Below are positions 42,988 through 51,954 of a stretch of 64,000 nt of DNA, piece after piece. Under the pieces are notes generated by a model, which worked only from the letters and a program-made list of their open reading frames with translations, ran no database searches and was not told the DNA's origin. Each line of letters starts with the position of its first letter. Within the stretch, counting starts at the first letter, position 1. Origin of the DNA: Chitinophaga tropicalis. Lineage in GTDB: Bacteria; Bacteroidota; Bacteroidia; Chitinophagales; Chitinophagaceae. The position numbers were made by a program, and so were the translations under genes. The stretch spans positions 558,001 to 622,000 of the forward strand of contig NZ_WRXN01000003.1 in NCBI RefSeq assembly GCF_009758205.1, given 5' to 3'.

Positions 42988-43923
42988 TTAGGCTTTTGTT
43001 ATTTTCACTCCCTGCGTGTTTATTTGAGATACGTGTATTTTATAATCCACTCCCAGTGGTGCATACACGGTGTCCATCATGGCTGCTACCTTGCGGGCAT
43101 TCTCTTCGCCTCTGCTCAGCATAAATACGGAAGGGCCGGAACCGGAGATACCTCCGCCCAATGCTCCTGCTTCCTTGCATTTTACTTTCAGTTCATAAAA
43201 CGCAGGGATGAGGATAGCGCGTACCGGTTCAACGATCACATCTTCCAATGCGCGGCTGATCAGTTCATAGTTTTCCTGGTAAAGACCTGCTACGAGGGCG
43301 CCTACGTTGCCCCACTGGCGGATAGCGTCTGTCATCAGTACTTTCTGTTTCAGTATCTCGCGGGCATCGGAGGTTTTTACTTCTATCTGCGGATGGATCA
43401 CAGTTACCCAGAGCTCAGACGGTGTATGCAGCGCTGTTATATCCAGTGGTTTATAGCTTCTTACCAGGGTAAAGCCTCCCATGATGGCAGGAGCTACGTT
43501 GTCTGCATGTGCAGCGCCACTGGCCAGCCTTTCACCTTCCATGGCGAAACGTACCAGTTGTTTCTGTGTAAAGGGATTGCCCAGCAGGTGGTTGGCACCT
43601 GCTACTGCTCCGGCAGAGCTGGCGGCACTGGAACCAATACCGCTGCCGGGAGGGATATTCTTGAAAAGCTCAAGCTCAATACCTGCTTCCGGCTGACCTA
43701 ACTTCTGCAGCAGTGCCTGTATGGCTACGCCGCATACGTTCTGTGCAGGATCTGTAGACAGGTTGGCGCCGTGTACAGCGGTGATAGTCACTCCTGGTTT
43801 ATCGCTGAGGCGCATGATGAACTCATCGCCGGGAGCATCCATAGCCAGCCCTATTACATCAAAACCGCAGGCTACGTTGGCAACGGTAGCCGGGGCGAAT
43901 ACTTTTATACAGTCATTTCCCAT
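42988..43923 (-). CDS. thrB: Homoserine kinase
   Basis: This 311-residue GHMP kinase phosphorylates homoserine. Motifs: N-terminal FAPATVANVACGFDVIGLAMD, the ATP-binding KNIPPGSGIGSSAASSAGAV, and C-terminal LGGGISGSGPSVFML. It lies between thrA and thrC in one operon with gaps of 37 and 6 bases. Confidence 0.97.
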   Translation of the reverse strand: MGNDCIKVFAPATVANVACGFDVIGLAMDAPGDEFIMRLSDKPGVTITAVHGANLSTDPAQNVCGVAIQALLQKLGQPEAGIELELFKNIPPGSGIGSSAASSAGAVAGANHLLGNPFTQKQLVRFAMEGERLASGAAHADNVAPAIMGGFTLVRSYKPLDITALHTPSELWVTVIHPQIEVKTSDAREILKQKVLMTDAIRQWGNVGALVAGLYQENYELISRALEDVIVEPVRAILIPAFYELKVKCKEAGALGGGISGSGPSVFMLSRGEENARKVAAMMDTVYAPLGVDYKIHVSQINTQGVKITKA

Positions 43924-43960
43924 CGGGAGTTCAGTTTTAAAATGTTTTACTACAATTCAA

Positions 43961-46408
43961 TTATCTCGCAGACCTGATGATATCGGCAAATATACCTGAT
44001 GCCGTTACATCTGCTCCCGCACCGGCGCCTTTGACGATAAGCGGTTGCTGTGAATAACGGTTGGTGGTATAAAGAACGATGTTGTCTTTCCCCAGCAGAT
44101 TGAAGAAAGGATGGTCAGGAGCGATGGATTGCAGGCCAACGGAAGCTTTGCCATTCTCATACTTTGCGACGAACTTCAGGCGTTTGCCTTCGGCATCGGC
44201 CTGTTTGCGAAGTTGCAGGAAATGATCGGCATGTACGTCCAGCTGTTCATAGAAAGCATCCACAGATGGAGCATTCAGCGCTTCAGCGGGGAGGAATGAA
44301 TGGTTGGTAATATCATCCAGCTCCATTACGACGCCGCTTTCACGGGCCAGGATCAGGATCTTGCGCATTACGTCCACACCACTCAGATCTATTCGTGGAT
44401 CCGGCTCTGTATAACCTTCGTCCTGTGCTGCTTTTACCACTTCACGGAAGCTCGCGCCATTTACGAAGTTGTTGAACACGAAGTTCAGGCTGCCGCTCAG
44501 TACTGCTTCTATGCTGTTCACTTTGTCACCACTGCGGATCAGGTCATTCAGTGTGTTGATCACTGGTAAGCCTGCGCCTACATTCGTTTCAAAGAGGAAG
44601 GAAGCATTGAACTTCCTGGCCAGGTCCTTCAGGCTCTTATAGTAACTATAATCTGAAGAGCAGGCAATCTTGTTACAGGTTACCACGGAAATACCATGCT
44701 GCAGGAATTCTCCGTAGACAGCTGCGACTTCTGCACTTGCTGTATTATCAACAAATACGCTGTTACGAAGGTTGAGTGATTTTATTTTCTGAACGAAGGC
44801 TTTCATGTCTGTAGCCTCTCCGTTTTCCAGTAATACTTTCCATTCCGGCAGGTTAATGGATTCATGTCCGAAGGCCATTTTGCGGCTGTTGGCAATACCT
44901 GCCACACGTATATGCAGTCCCAGCTCATTCATCAGGTAGCTGTGCTGCTGGTTCAGCTGTTCTATCAGTTTTCCGCCTACATTACCCACGCCGGCAATGA
45001 ATACGTTCACCTGTTTCAATGGCGTTTCAAAGAAGGCTTCATGTATAACGTTGAGCGCTTTCTTTACATCATTTTTATTGATCACCACAGAGATGTTCTT
45101 TTCTGTAGAACCCTGTGCTATAGCGCGGATGTTCACCGCGTTGCGTCCCAGTGCGGCAAACACTTTACCGCTGGTGCCGTGGTGGTTCTTCATCTTATCG
45201 CCTACTACTGCCACAATAGCCATATCTCTTTCTACGGAGAGCGGTTCTATGCGTTTCTCCAGGATCTCCTGTGAGAATTCGCTATCTACTGCGGTTTTGG
45301 CTTTCAGCATATCTGCTTCATGTATACCTACAGTGATTGAGTGTTCTGAAGAGCTTTGGGTGATCAGGATGACGTTGATCTTTTCCAGGAGCAGGGCTTC
45401 GAACAGGCGTTTGGAAAAACCCGGGATACCCACCATGCCGCTACCTTCAAGGGTAAGCAGGGCTATTTTCTGAATGCCACTGATACCGGTAACGGGGTAG
45501 CTGCGGTTATTTCCGTCCTGTGTATGTATTAAGGTTCCATAATCGTCCGGTGCAAAGGTATTTTTGATCCAGATAGGAATACGTTTGTTCATGACCGGTT
45601 GTATGGTTGGGGGGTAGATCACTTTGGCCCCGAAGTGGGAAAGTTCCATTGCTTCCTCATAGCTGATATGTGCAATGGGAATGGCCTGCGATACCAGTCT
45701 TGGATCGGCGGTCATCATACCGCTTACGTCAGTCCATATATCCAGTACTTCAGCATTTACGGCTGCGGCTACGATAGCGGCGGTATAATCGGAACCTCCG
45801 CGGCCCAGGGTAGTGGTTTCTCCTTCTGAAGTGGCGGCCACAAAGCCTGGTAATACGAAGTAATCGGCTGTTTCCTGCTGAAAATACTGGTTAGCCTGGT
45901 GATTGGTGGCAATGAAGTTCACGGCAGCGTTGCCGAAGACATTATCAGTCACAATGAGCTCGCGGCTGTCTTTCCAAACGGCATTCAATCCGTTTGATCT
46001 TAGTTTTTCTGCCAGGAGATAGGAAGATACCAGTTCTCCGAAGCTCATGATCTTATCCAGCGACCTGCTACTTAATTCCCCTACCTGGAAGATGCCGTCG
46101 CAGAGAGTATCCAGGGTATTCAGTCTTTTCTTTACCTGGCTTATGAGGCCACTTTGAGCTGTAATAGGGAATAAGGTACGGATGGTTTCCAGGTGTTTGT
46201 TCTCAATTTCCTGTAAAACGTCTTTATATTGTTCCTGTCCTTGTCCGGCCAGCTGTCCGCATTGGATCAGCTTATCGGTAATGCCGCTCATGGCAGAGGC
46301 AACGATGATAAAACGACCCTGGGGTTTTTTATGTTGTATGATATTACAAACCTGATCTATTGCCTGGGCGCTTCCCATGGAAGTACCGCCAAATTTTAAT
46401 ACTTGCAT
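43961..46408 (-). CDS. thrA: Bifunctional aspartokinase / homoserine dehydrogenase
   Basis: The 815-residue fusion starts at ATG 46408 with MQVLKFGGTSMGSAQ. Aspartokinase part (about 1-290): VASAMSGITDKL, GELVSSYLLAE, TLGRGGSDYTAAIVAA. Two ACT-type domains (about 310-450) bind threonine for feedback inhibition. Homoserine dehydrogenase part (about 460-815): VFIAGVGNVGGKLIEQL, VFVDNTASAEVA, TNVGAGLPVINTLNDLIRSGD, EPDPRIDLSGVDVMRKILIL. It opens the threonine operon and is preceded by a Thr/Ile-rich leader ORF with an attenuator-like hairpin. Confidence 0.98.
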   Translation of the reverse strand: MQVLKFGGTSMGSAQAIDQVCNIIQHKKPQGRFIIVASAMSGITDKLIQCGQLAGQGQEQYKDVLQEIENKHLETIRTLFPITAQSGLISQVKKRLNTLDTLCDGIFQVGELSSRSLDKIMSFGELVSSYLLAEKLRSNGLNAVWKDSRELIVTDNVFGNAAVNFIATNHQANQYFQQETADYFVLPGFVAATSEGETTTLGRGGSDYTAAIVAAAVNAEVLDIWTDVSGMMTADPRLVSQAIPIAHISYEEAMELSHFGAKVIYPPTIQPVMNKRIPIWIKNTFAPDDYGTLIHTQDGNNRSYPVTGISGIQKIALLTLEGSGMVGIPGFSKRLFEALLLEKINVILITQSSSEHSITVGIHEADMLKAKTAVDSEFSQEILEKRIEPLSVERDMAIVAVVGDKMKNHHGTSGKVFAALGRNAVNIRAIAQGSTEKNISVVINKNDVKKALNVIHEAFFETPLKQVNVFIAGVGNVGGKLIEQLNQQHSYLMNELGLHIRVAGIANSRKMAFGHESINLPEWKVLLENGEATDMKAFVQKIKSLNLRNSVFVDNTASAEVAAVYGEFLQHGISVVTCNKIACSSDYSYYKSLKDLARKFNASFLFETNVGAGLPVINTLNDLIRSGDKVNSIEAVLSGSLNFVFNNFVNGASFREVVKAAQDEGYTEPDPRIDLSGVDVMRKILILARESGVVMELDDITNHSFLPAEALNAPSVDAFYEQLDVHADHFLQLRKQADAEGKRLKFVAKYENGKASVGLQSIAPDHPFFNLLGKDNIVLYTTNRYSQQPLIVKGAGAGADVTASGIFADIIRSAR

Positions 46409-46490
46409 GTCTTTGATGTTAATACGTAATAATCCTGGTCCTTTCCTTTTACCGGTGGTTACCACTTTTGTGGTCGTTGGATGATATGTG

Positions 46491-46513
46491 AAAATTAACC
46501 CCGCAGTGGGGTT
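46491..46513 (-). terminator. Attenuator-like hairpin in the thr leader
   Basis: On the minus strand AACCCC-ACTGC-GGGGTT is followed by AATTTT. It overlaps the last codons and stop of the leader ORF, so a ribosome stalled on the preceding Thr codons would cover its 5' arm. An alternative pairing of CCCC and GCAG (46545-46555) with CTGC and GGGG (46499-46506) would exclude it. Confidence 0.6.
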
Positions 46514-46599
46514 GTAATAGATGTAATTGTAATAGTGCTGATGCCTGCACCGGGGATGGTGCGGGATACAGAAGTGAAGTATGTAGCAAATGTTAGCAC
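46495..46599 (-). CDS. Threonine operon leader peptide (thrL-like)
   Basis: The ORF of 34 codons starts with GTG at 46599 and stops at 46497-46495, 86 bases before thrA. Residues 20-30 read ISTITITSITT: five Thr and four Ile in eleven codons, with nine Thr in all. That composition is the mark of an attenuation leader, as in E. coli thrL. A -7-like box (GACTTTTG, minus strand, 46631-46624) lies just upstream, so the transcript would start shortly before the GTG. A second hairpin GCACC/GGTGC lies at 46547-46562. Confidence 0.7.
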   Translation of the reverse strand: MLTFATYFTSVSRTIPGAGISTITITSITTPLRG

Positions 46600-46623
46600 T
46601 ATTGTTAATTTACTTTTCGCAAA

Positions 46624-46631
46624 CAAAAGTC
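46624..46631 (-). promoter_or_regulatory. Candidate thr operon -7 box
   Basis: GACTTTTG on the minus strand is one mismatch from TANNTTTG, 24 bases before the leader GTG. A TTG lies at a suitable -33 distance. Confidence 0.45.
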
Positions 46632-46793
46632 GGGAATTACTTTTGAATTAGCAAATGAATTGTCAAAGTTTTGAAATTATTTAAAATAAGACAGGGAAAA
46701 TTGTGATAATTTCCGGGTAAAAAGAGACAGTGGACAAGTAGTTGAATTTAAGCTTTTTCAACAGGCTGCAGGTCAAATCACCCCGAATTCCCT

Positions 46794-46801
46794 TATATTT
46801 G
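46794..46801 (+). promoter_or_regulatory. hmgA -7 promoter box
   Basis: TATATTTG, an exact match, 18 bases before the leader ORF at 46820 and about 195 bases before hmgA. Confidence 0.65.
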
Positions 46802-46819
46802 TTTGTAACCACGTTATCC

Positions 46820-46906
46820 ATGCCTTATTTCCGCAATTTCACGTACCATATAGACAAACGCCGGTGGAAGTATTGTTTCCTGGTGGAAGGTATAGTCAGC
46901 CGGTAG
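46820..46906 (+). CDS. Candidate leader peptide upstream of hmgA
   Basis: The 28-codon ATG frame starts soon after an exact -7 box and ends 90 bases before hmgA. The peptide contains FTYHI and WKYCFL. The leader ORF before hppD (52055) contains TYHI and KYYFL in the same order; among the matching codons four of the five differences are synonymous, which suggests translation is selected. Downstream, GGAA and TTCC repeats (46866-46888) can form two mutually exclusive short hairpins. No described family is known to me. Confidence 0.5.
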   Translation: MPYFRNFTYHIDKRRWKYCFLVEGIVSR

Positions 46907-46996
46907 AAATAATTCCTTTACAGAAGTATTGTCATTGAATTGTCATACAAGTTCAGGTTTGCGAATAATCTCCCCGGCCTGATAAAATCCTACATT

Positions 46997-48154
46997 ATGC
47001 CTCATTATCATAAACTGGGAAATATCCCCCACAAACGTCATACGCAATTCCGTAAACCGGATGGTTCATTGTATTCAGAACAGCTCTTTTCTACAGAAGG
47101 CTTTTCTTCCAATTCTACTTTACTTTACCACTGTCATCCGCCTACAGAGATACTGAAAGTAGATAAACCTTATAGTGTTGCACCGCGGATAGCGGAAGAA
47201 AAGATGTTGAAGCACCGTAGTTTCCAGGGTTTCAATATCCAGCCGGTAAATGATTTCCTGAAAAGCCGTAAACCGGTGCTGGTTAACAGTGATTGTCATA
47301 TTGTGCTGGCTGCGCCCAGTCAAAGCATGACAGACTACTTCTATAAAAATGCGGATGCAGATGAGTTGATCTTTATTCATGAAGGTTCCGGCGTACTGCA
47401 TACACAATATGGTCAGCTGCCCTTCGGTTATGGGGATTACCTGCTGGTGCCCCGTGGTACCATCTACCAGATCAAATTCACGGGTACTGAGAATCGCCTG
47501 TTCATCGTAGAGTCCTTTAGCCCTATCCGTTATCCGAAACGCTATCTCAGCCAGTACGGACAGTTACTGGAACATGCGCCTTATTGTGAAAGAGATATCA
47601 GGCAGCCACAAAACCTGGAAACAATTGATGAAGCGGGAGATTTTCTCATCCGTATCAAAAAGAAAGGCGTTATGTATCCGATACACTATGCTCATCATCC
47701 TTTCGATGTGGTTGGATGGGATGGATGCGAGTATCCTTTTGCTTTTTCCATTCATGACTTTGAACCCATTACAGGCAGGGTGCATCAACCGCCTCCGGTG
47801 CACCAGACATTTGAAGGACATAATTTTGTAGTATGCTCTTTCTGTCCAAGACTGTTCGATTATCACCCGGAATCAATTCCTGCTCCATATAATCATAGTA
47901 ACATTGACAGTGATGAAGTACTCTATTATGTTGATGGTGATTTCATGAGTCGTAAACATGTTACAAGGGGGATGATCACACTGCATCCCGGAGGCATTCC
48001 GCACGGCCCTCATCCCGGCGCTGTAGAAAAAAGTATTGGTGCAAAGGAAACAAAAGAGCTTGCCGTAATGGTAGATACTTTTCACCCTTTGCAGATCACC
48101 GAAGATGCGCTGGGTATAGAAGATGAAGGGTATGTGATGAGCTGGGCCGAATAA
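46997..48154 (+). CDS. hmgA: Homogentisate 1,2-dioxygenase
   Basis: The 385-residue iron dioxygenase opens the ring of homogentisate in tyrosine degradation. ATG at 46997 fits the family start (MPHYHKLGNIPHKRHTQFRKPDGSLYSEQLF). Other motifs: FIHEGSGVLHTQYGQL, DYLLVPRGTIYQI, VVGWDGCEYPFAFSIHDFEPITGRVHQPPPVHQTFEG, and the metal region NHSNIDSDEVLYYVDGDF with HPGGIPHGPHPG. It has its own promoter and a leader of about 190 bases. hppD lies 4 kb downstream; the remaining pathway genes are not in the window. Confidence 0.94.
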   Translation: MPHYHKLGNIPHKRHTQFRKPDGSLYSEQLFSTEGFSSNSTLLYHCHPPTEILKVDKPYSVAPRIAEEKMLKHRSFQGFNIQPVNDFLKSRKPVLVNSDCHIVLAAPSQSMTDYFYKNADADELIFIHEGSGVLHTQYGQLPFGYGDYLLVPRGTIYQIKFTGTENRLFIVESFSPIRYPKRYLSQYGQLLEHAPYCERDIRQPQNLETIDEAGDFLIRIKKKGVMYPIHYAHHPFDVVGWDGCEYPFAFSIHDFEPITGRVHQPPPVHQTFEGHNFVVCSFCPRLFDYHPESIPAPYNHSNIDSDEVLYYVDGDFMSRKHVTRGMITLHPGGIPHGPHPGAVEKSIGAKETKELAVMVDTFHPLQITEDALGIEDEGYVMSWAE

Positions 48155-48170
48155 TAGCCGTATAATATAT

Positions 48171-48213
48171 AACCCTGAAAGCTGCGTGAAACACGTACTT
48201 TCAGGGTTCGTCT
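48171..48213 (+). terminator. hmgA terminator
   Basis: AACCCTGAAAG (48171-48181) and CTTTCAGGGTT (48198-48208) are perfect 11-base arms, followed by a short T-rich stretch. From here to 48463 I see only AT-rich sequence. Confidence 0.7.
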
Positions 48214-48463
48214 TTTACGGAATTGTTATGAAATAAATTTCTGTTTAAAAAACACTTTATCAAAGCTTAAAAATTGTCTTCTTATTTAGTTTCTGTTGTT
48301 CAATTCCTATTGTGTACCTGCCGCAGGAAGGCATAAGTATTTTATTAAGAATATGGTTAAAAGCATGTATATTGAGCAGAGGTCCTGATGGAAATTCATA
48401 AGACATAAAGTTTGACCCGACCCTCATTAGGTTTAATAATGTTTGTTAATAAAAAAGACAGTA

Positions 48464-48568
48464 ATGCAGCATAAACCCGGAACACGATTGTTCTTATTGC
48501 ATTTTGCCGGTAGCAGTTGGAACTGCCCGGAAAGAATTACCCAATCTCCCAAAAAACTATCACAATGA
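48464..48568 (+). pseudogene. Probable remnant of a type II thioesterase
   Basis: A 34-codon ATG frame reads RLFLLHFAG near its start, the N-terminal motif of NRPS-associated type II thioesterases. About 12 bases later, in another frame (from 48517), the DNA reads LELPGKN, matching the next thioesterase motif (LELPGRG type). The roughly 25 residues expected between them are missing and the frame is shifted. The small frame ends in an ATGA overlap with the exporter gene. I read this as an internally deleted thioesterase; a coding small peptide is the alternative. Confidence 0.5.
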
Positions 48569-50220
48569 AAAATAATGCCTTTAAAGGCAAAAATACGCGT
48601 ATGGTCCCTGTCAGGCTCATGGTGGGATATACTGTACTGGCTGTTATTTCAGGGCTGTCAGGCTTTGCCTTTATTTCAACAGTCAACAAAGTGATCAGCA
48701 TGTCTATCAGCACTGATATTTCCCGTCAACTGAATTTTTACCTGGCCATTTTTATAGGAGCTACTATTATCTTTTTTATAACCCGCAGGTGGCTGTCGGC
48801 TGGTATCATCTATCTTTCCCAGAACATTTACTGGGGAATAAGGCGGGATGTCATAAATCTGGTATTAAAAGCGCCTTACAGAAAGCTGCAGGAATATAAA
48901 GGAGAGGTCTATTCTACACTCACCGCAGATGTGGCCAATGTAACCAATGCTTCTTTTATGGTGATCACATTTTTCTCCGCTATTATCCTGATCATTTCCT
49001 GCCTGATCTATATGGCTTTCCTGTCACTCATATTATTTGGTATTAGTTGTTGTGTAATTGTAGCTGGTATTGCATTATACCTGCTCCGGTCAAGGAAAAG
49101 CAATGAACAGTTTAAAGTGGTGAGAGAACTGGAGCGTAATTTTATTAACGGCTTCAATACCATTCTGGGTGGCGCCAAAGAGATCAGTGTAAATCCGAAG
49201 AAAGGTACGGATATCTATGAAGGATACCTGTCGGATATTATGGACCGTGGAGAAAAGACCAATACTAAAGCATTCCTGAAATACCTGAACAGTGAGCTGA
49301 TCTCTGAGATGCTGTTTTATTCCCTGATCACATTCATTCTTATTTATTCCGGGAATATTTTTCATATTCCATTGGGTACTATTGTCAACTTTGTATTTGT
49401 CCTGCTATACCTGATGGGGCCCATTGTAAGCGTCATGACCATTATGCCGGCCATGAACAGGGCCACGGTATCGTTGAAGAAAATGTCTGAGCTCCGTACA
49501 GCGCTCCGCAGCTCTACAGAAGGATATGATACCGAAATGGCCGGTACGGAAAAATATCACGGTTTCAGGAGCCTGGAAATAAAGGATTACTCATTCTCTT
49601 TCGGTGAAGAGAAATTCTCTGTAGGACCAGTCAATATGAACATTAACAGGAATGAGATAGTATTTATACACGGTGGCAACGGTGCCGGCAAAACAACATT
49701 TATCAATACTATTCTTAAGCTGTATGATATAGAGGATGGTAAGGTATATGTTGATGGTCAGCAGGTCCCTCAGGATGAAATGGATTGTTTGAAATCCATG
49801 TTTTCTCCCGTCTTCAGTGATTTCTTTCTCTTTGATAATTTCTATGGCATTAAAGATGTAAACCTGGAGAAAGCCGCACGCTATATCAGGATATTTGAAC
49901 TGGACGAGAAAGTGCTCATACGGAATGGCCGTTTCTCAACCATAGACCTTTCTACTGGTCAACGTAAGCGCCTGGCCCTGATCAATGCATTGCTGGAGAA
50001 CAGGCCTATCATTGTGCTGGATGAATGGGCGGCTGACCAGGACCCCCACTTCAGAAGAAAATTCTATAAAGAGATCCTTCCTATGATCTCCCGGGAAGAA
50101 GATAAAACAATTATTGCCATCACACATGACGACAGGTATTTCCACCTGGGAGATAAGCTTATGAAAATGGAGTATGGGCAGCTCATTGAGATAAATAAGA
50201 CACAGCTGGACAATGTCTGA
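48565..50220 (+). CDS. Cyclic-peptide export ABC transporter (SyrD/PvdE type)
   Basis: The protein has 551 residues from ATG at 48565. Six membrane helices in the first 300 residues, then the ATPase: Walker A IHGGNGAGKTTFINTIL, signature LSTGQRKRLALINALL, Walker B and the diagnostic DEWAADQDPHFRRKFYKEILP, switch His in ITHDDRYF. The DEWAADQDP motif marks exporters of non-ribosomal cyclic peptides or siderophores. There is no NRPS gene in the window; the only trace is the thioesterase-like remnant directly upstream, coupled by ATGA. The exporter is intact, so it may serve another peptide or be a leftover of a lost cluster. Confidence 0.9.
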   Translation: MKNNAFKGKNTRMVPVRLMVGYTVLAVISGLSGFAFISTVNKVISMSISTDISRQLNFYLAIFIGATIIFFITRRWLSAGIIYLSQNIYWGIRRDVINLVLKAPYRKLQEYKGEVYSTLTADVANVTNASFMVITFFSAIILIISCLIYMAFLSLILFGISCCVIVAGIALYLLRSRKSNEQFKVVRELERNFINGFNTILGGAKEISVNPKKGTDIYEGYLSDIMDRGEKTNTKAFLKYLNSELISEMLFYSLITFILIYSGNIFHIPLGTIVNFVFVLLYLMGPIVSVMTIMPAMNRATVSLKKMSELRTALRSSTEGYDTEMAGTEKYHGFRSLEIKDYSFSFGEEKFSVGPVNMNINRNEIVFIHGGNGAGKTTFINTILKLYDIEDGKVYVDGQQVPQDEMDCLKSMFSPVFSDFFLFDNFYGIKDVNLEKAARYIRIFELDEKVLIRNGRFSTIDLSTGQRKRLALINALLENRPIIVLDEWAADQDPHFRRKFYKEILPMISREEDKTIIAITHDDRYFHLGDKLMKMEYGQLIEINKTQLDNV

Positions 50221-50272
50221 TATGACTTTTTCCATTCACTTTTCGACCGGGCACGGACTATCTAAATTTGTA

Positions 50273-50280
50273 GTATCCAG
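50273..50280 (+). promoter_or_regulatory. -7 promoter box of the aldo-keto reductase gene
   Basis: TAAATTTG, an exact match, 75 bases before the ATG at 50355. Confidence 0.55.
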
Positions 50281-50354
50281 GGAGACCTGGCCGGTTTGCT
50301 GAAAAGTAATAATTCTCTACATTAGTACGAATTATAACATAAAAGCAAATAATT

Positions 50355-51347
50355 ATGGAGTACAGGCAATTAGGTGAAAGTGAACTGAAGGTTTCAGCCA
50401 TCACTTTCGGCGCATGGGCTATCGGAGGCTGGATGTGGGGCGGCAGTGAGCGTAAGGATGCTGTTGCGGCGATCCGTGCCTCAGTAGAAGAAGGTGTTAC
50501 ATCAATAGATACTGCTCCTATCTACGGACAGGGGCTGAGCGAAGAGATCACCGGCGAAGCACTGAAAGGAATTGACCGTAGTAAGGTACAGGTCCTCACC
50601 AAATTCGGTATGCGCTGGGACCTTGCCAAAGGTACGCTGGCGTTTAAAAGCAAGGATAATGATGGTAAGGACATAGATATCTATAAATACTCCGGAAAAG
50701 AGAGTGTGATCCTGGAATGTGAGAACAGCCTGAAACGCCTGGGTACAGATTATATTGACCTTTACCAGATCCACTGGCCGGATGTAACTACACCTGTTGA
50801 TGAAACTTTTGAAGCGGTATTACGCCTGAAAGAACAAGGTAAGGTACGTGAGGTGGGCGTTTGTAATTATAATGTGTCCCTGATGAAGGAAGCTGACAGC
50901 GTTGTAAAACTGGCATCCAACCAGGTGCCTTTCAGTATGGTGGAAAGGGCTATAGAAGAAGAGCTGGTGCCTTATACTGTAGCTAATAAAAAAGGTATCC
51001 TGGCTTACAGCCCTTTACAGAGAGGTATACTGACAGGTAAGATAGCGCCGGGACATAAATTTGGAGAGGGCGATCATCGGCCTGCTACTAAATTCTACCA
51101 GCCAGAAAACCTGAAACGCATCAATGCTTTCCTGGATGAGATCCGGCCGATGGCTGAAAGTAAAAGCGTTTCCCTGGCTCAGCTGGTGATCCGCTGGACT
51201 ATAGACCGTCCGGGTATTACCGTAGCGCTGGTAGGTGCCCGTAATGCAGAACAGGCCATACAGAATGCAAGGGCAATCAATGTAAAACTGAGTGCAGAAG
51301 AGATTAAGTTTATTAATGACAGGTTATATAAAGTCGAATTAGTATAA
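50355..51347 (+). CDS. Aldo-keto reductase
   Basis: This 330-residue NADPH-dependent carbonyl reductase has a TIM barrel. Catalytic tetrad: Asp and Tyr in SIDTAPIYGQGLSEE, Lys in VLTKFGMR, His in LYQIHWPD. Other motifs are VREVGVCNYNVSLM and ALVGARNAEQ. Similar to the AKR11-13 (YajO/general stress) groups. Substrate unknown. The TlpA-type gene starts 29 bases after its stop. Confidence 0.94.
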   Translation: MEYRQLGESELKVSAITFGAWAIGGWMWGGSERKDAVAAIRASVEEGVTSIDTAPIYGQGLSEEITGEALKGIDRSKVQVLTKFGMRWDLAKGTLAFKSKDNDGKDIDIYKYSGKESVILECENSLKRLGTDYIDLYQIHWPDVTTPVDETFEAVLRLKEQGKVREVGVCNYNVSLMKEADSVVKLASNQVPFSMVERAIEEELVPYTVANKKGILAYSPLQRGILTGKIAPGHKFGEGDHRPATKFYQPENLKRINAFLDEIRPMAESKSVSLAQLVIRWTIDRPGITVALVGARNAEQAIQNARAINVKLSAEEIKFINDRLYKVELV

Positions 51348-51363
51348 ACTTACTATTCAGCGT

Positions 51364-51371
51364 TATCTTTG
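51364..51371 (+). promoter_or_regulatory. -7-like box directly before the TlpA gene
   Basis: TATCTTTG is an exact match but ends only four bases before the ATG at 51376, so a transcript from it would be leaderless or nearly so. Confidence 0.4.
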
Positions 51372-51375
51372 GCTC

Positions 51376-51951
51376 ATGAAACTGAAGTCCTTTTTTTCAA
51401 ATATTTTTTCCGGGTTGCTCCTGCTTCTGGTTATACTGATGTTTGTCAATCCCTCCGTGAAAGCTACCATGATGCAGGGGTTAATGAAAATAGGATTTTT
51501 CAGACCTTCACTTCCCAAAACAACGGAATCGGCACCATTGGCTGCAGATGTTTCTTTTGATGACGGATCTGGAAAAGAGATATTGCTGTCTTCTTTAAAA
51601 GGGAAAGTGGTGTTCCTGAATTTCTGGGCTACATGGTGCCCGCCCTGCAGGGCGGAAATGCCTTCCCTGAATACTTTATATGAGAAGTACAGGAATGATA
51701 AGAATGTTATATTCCTCACGGTAGATACTGATGGCAATTATAAAAAAGCGAAAGCTTTCATGCAGAAGCATAAGTATTCACTGCCGCTGTATGTGGCTAC
51801 CAGCCGGATACCGGGAGAGTTGCTGGAAAGGTCTATTCCTACTACCGTGATCCTGAATAAAAAAGGGCAGATCGCTTTTCGTCATGAGGGAGCTGCAGAT
51901 TACAGCAATGCTGAGTTTATAAAGTATTTTGGAGAGTTTATTAAGAAATAA
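51376..51951 (+). CDS. TlpA/ResA-like membrane-anchored thioredoxin
   Basis: The protein has 191 residues. N-terminal signal anchor (residues 5-24, FFSNIFSGLLLLLVILMFV). The thioredoxin-like domain has the active site FWATWCPPCRAEMPSLN (CPPC) and the cis-proline region SIPTTVILNKKGQI. It reduces disulfides on the periplasmic side, for example in cytochrome c maturation. Strong terminator after it. Confidence 0.93.
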   Translation: MKLKSFFSNIFSGLLLLLVILMFVNPSVKATMMQGLMKIGFFRPSLPKTTESAPLAADVSFDDGSGKEILLSSLKGKVVFLNFWATWCPPCRAEMPSLNTLYEKYRNDKNVIFLTVDTDGNYKKAKAFMQKHKYSLPLYVATSRIPGELLERSIPTTVILNKKGQIAFRHEGAADYSNAEFIKYFGEFIKK

Positions 51952-51954
51952 CCT

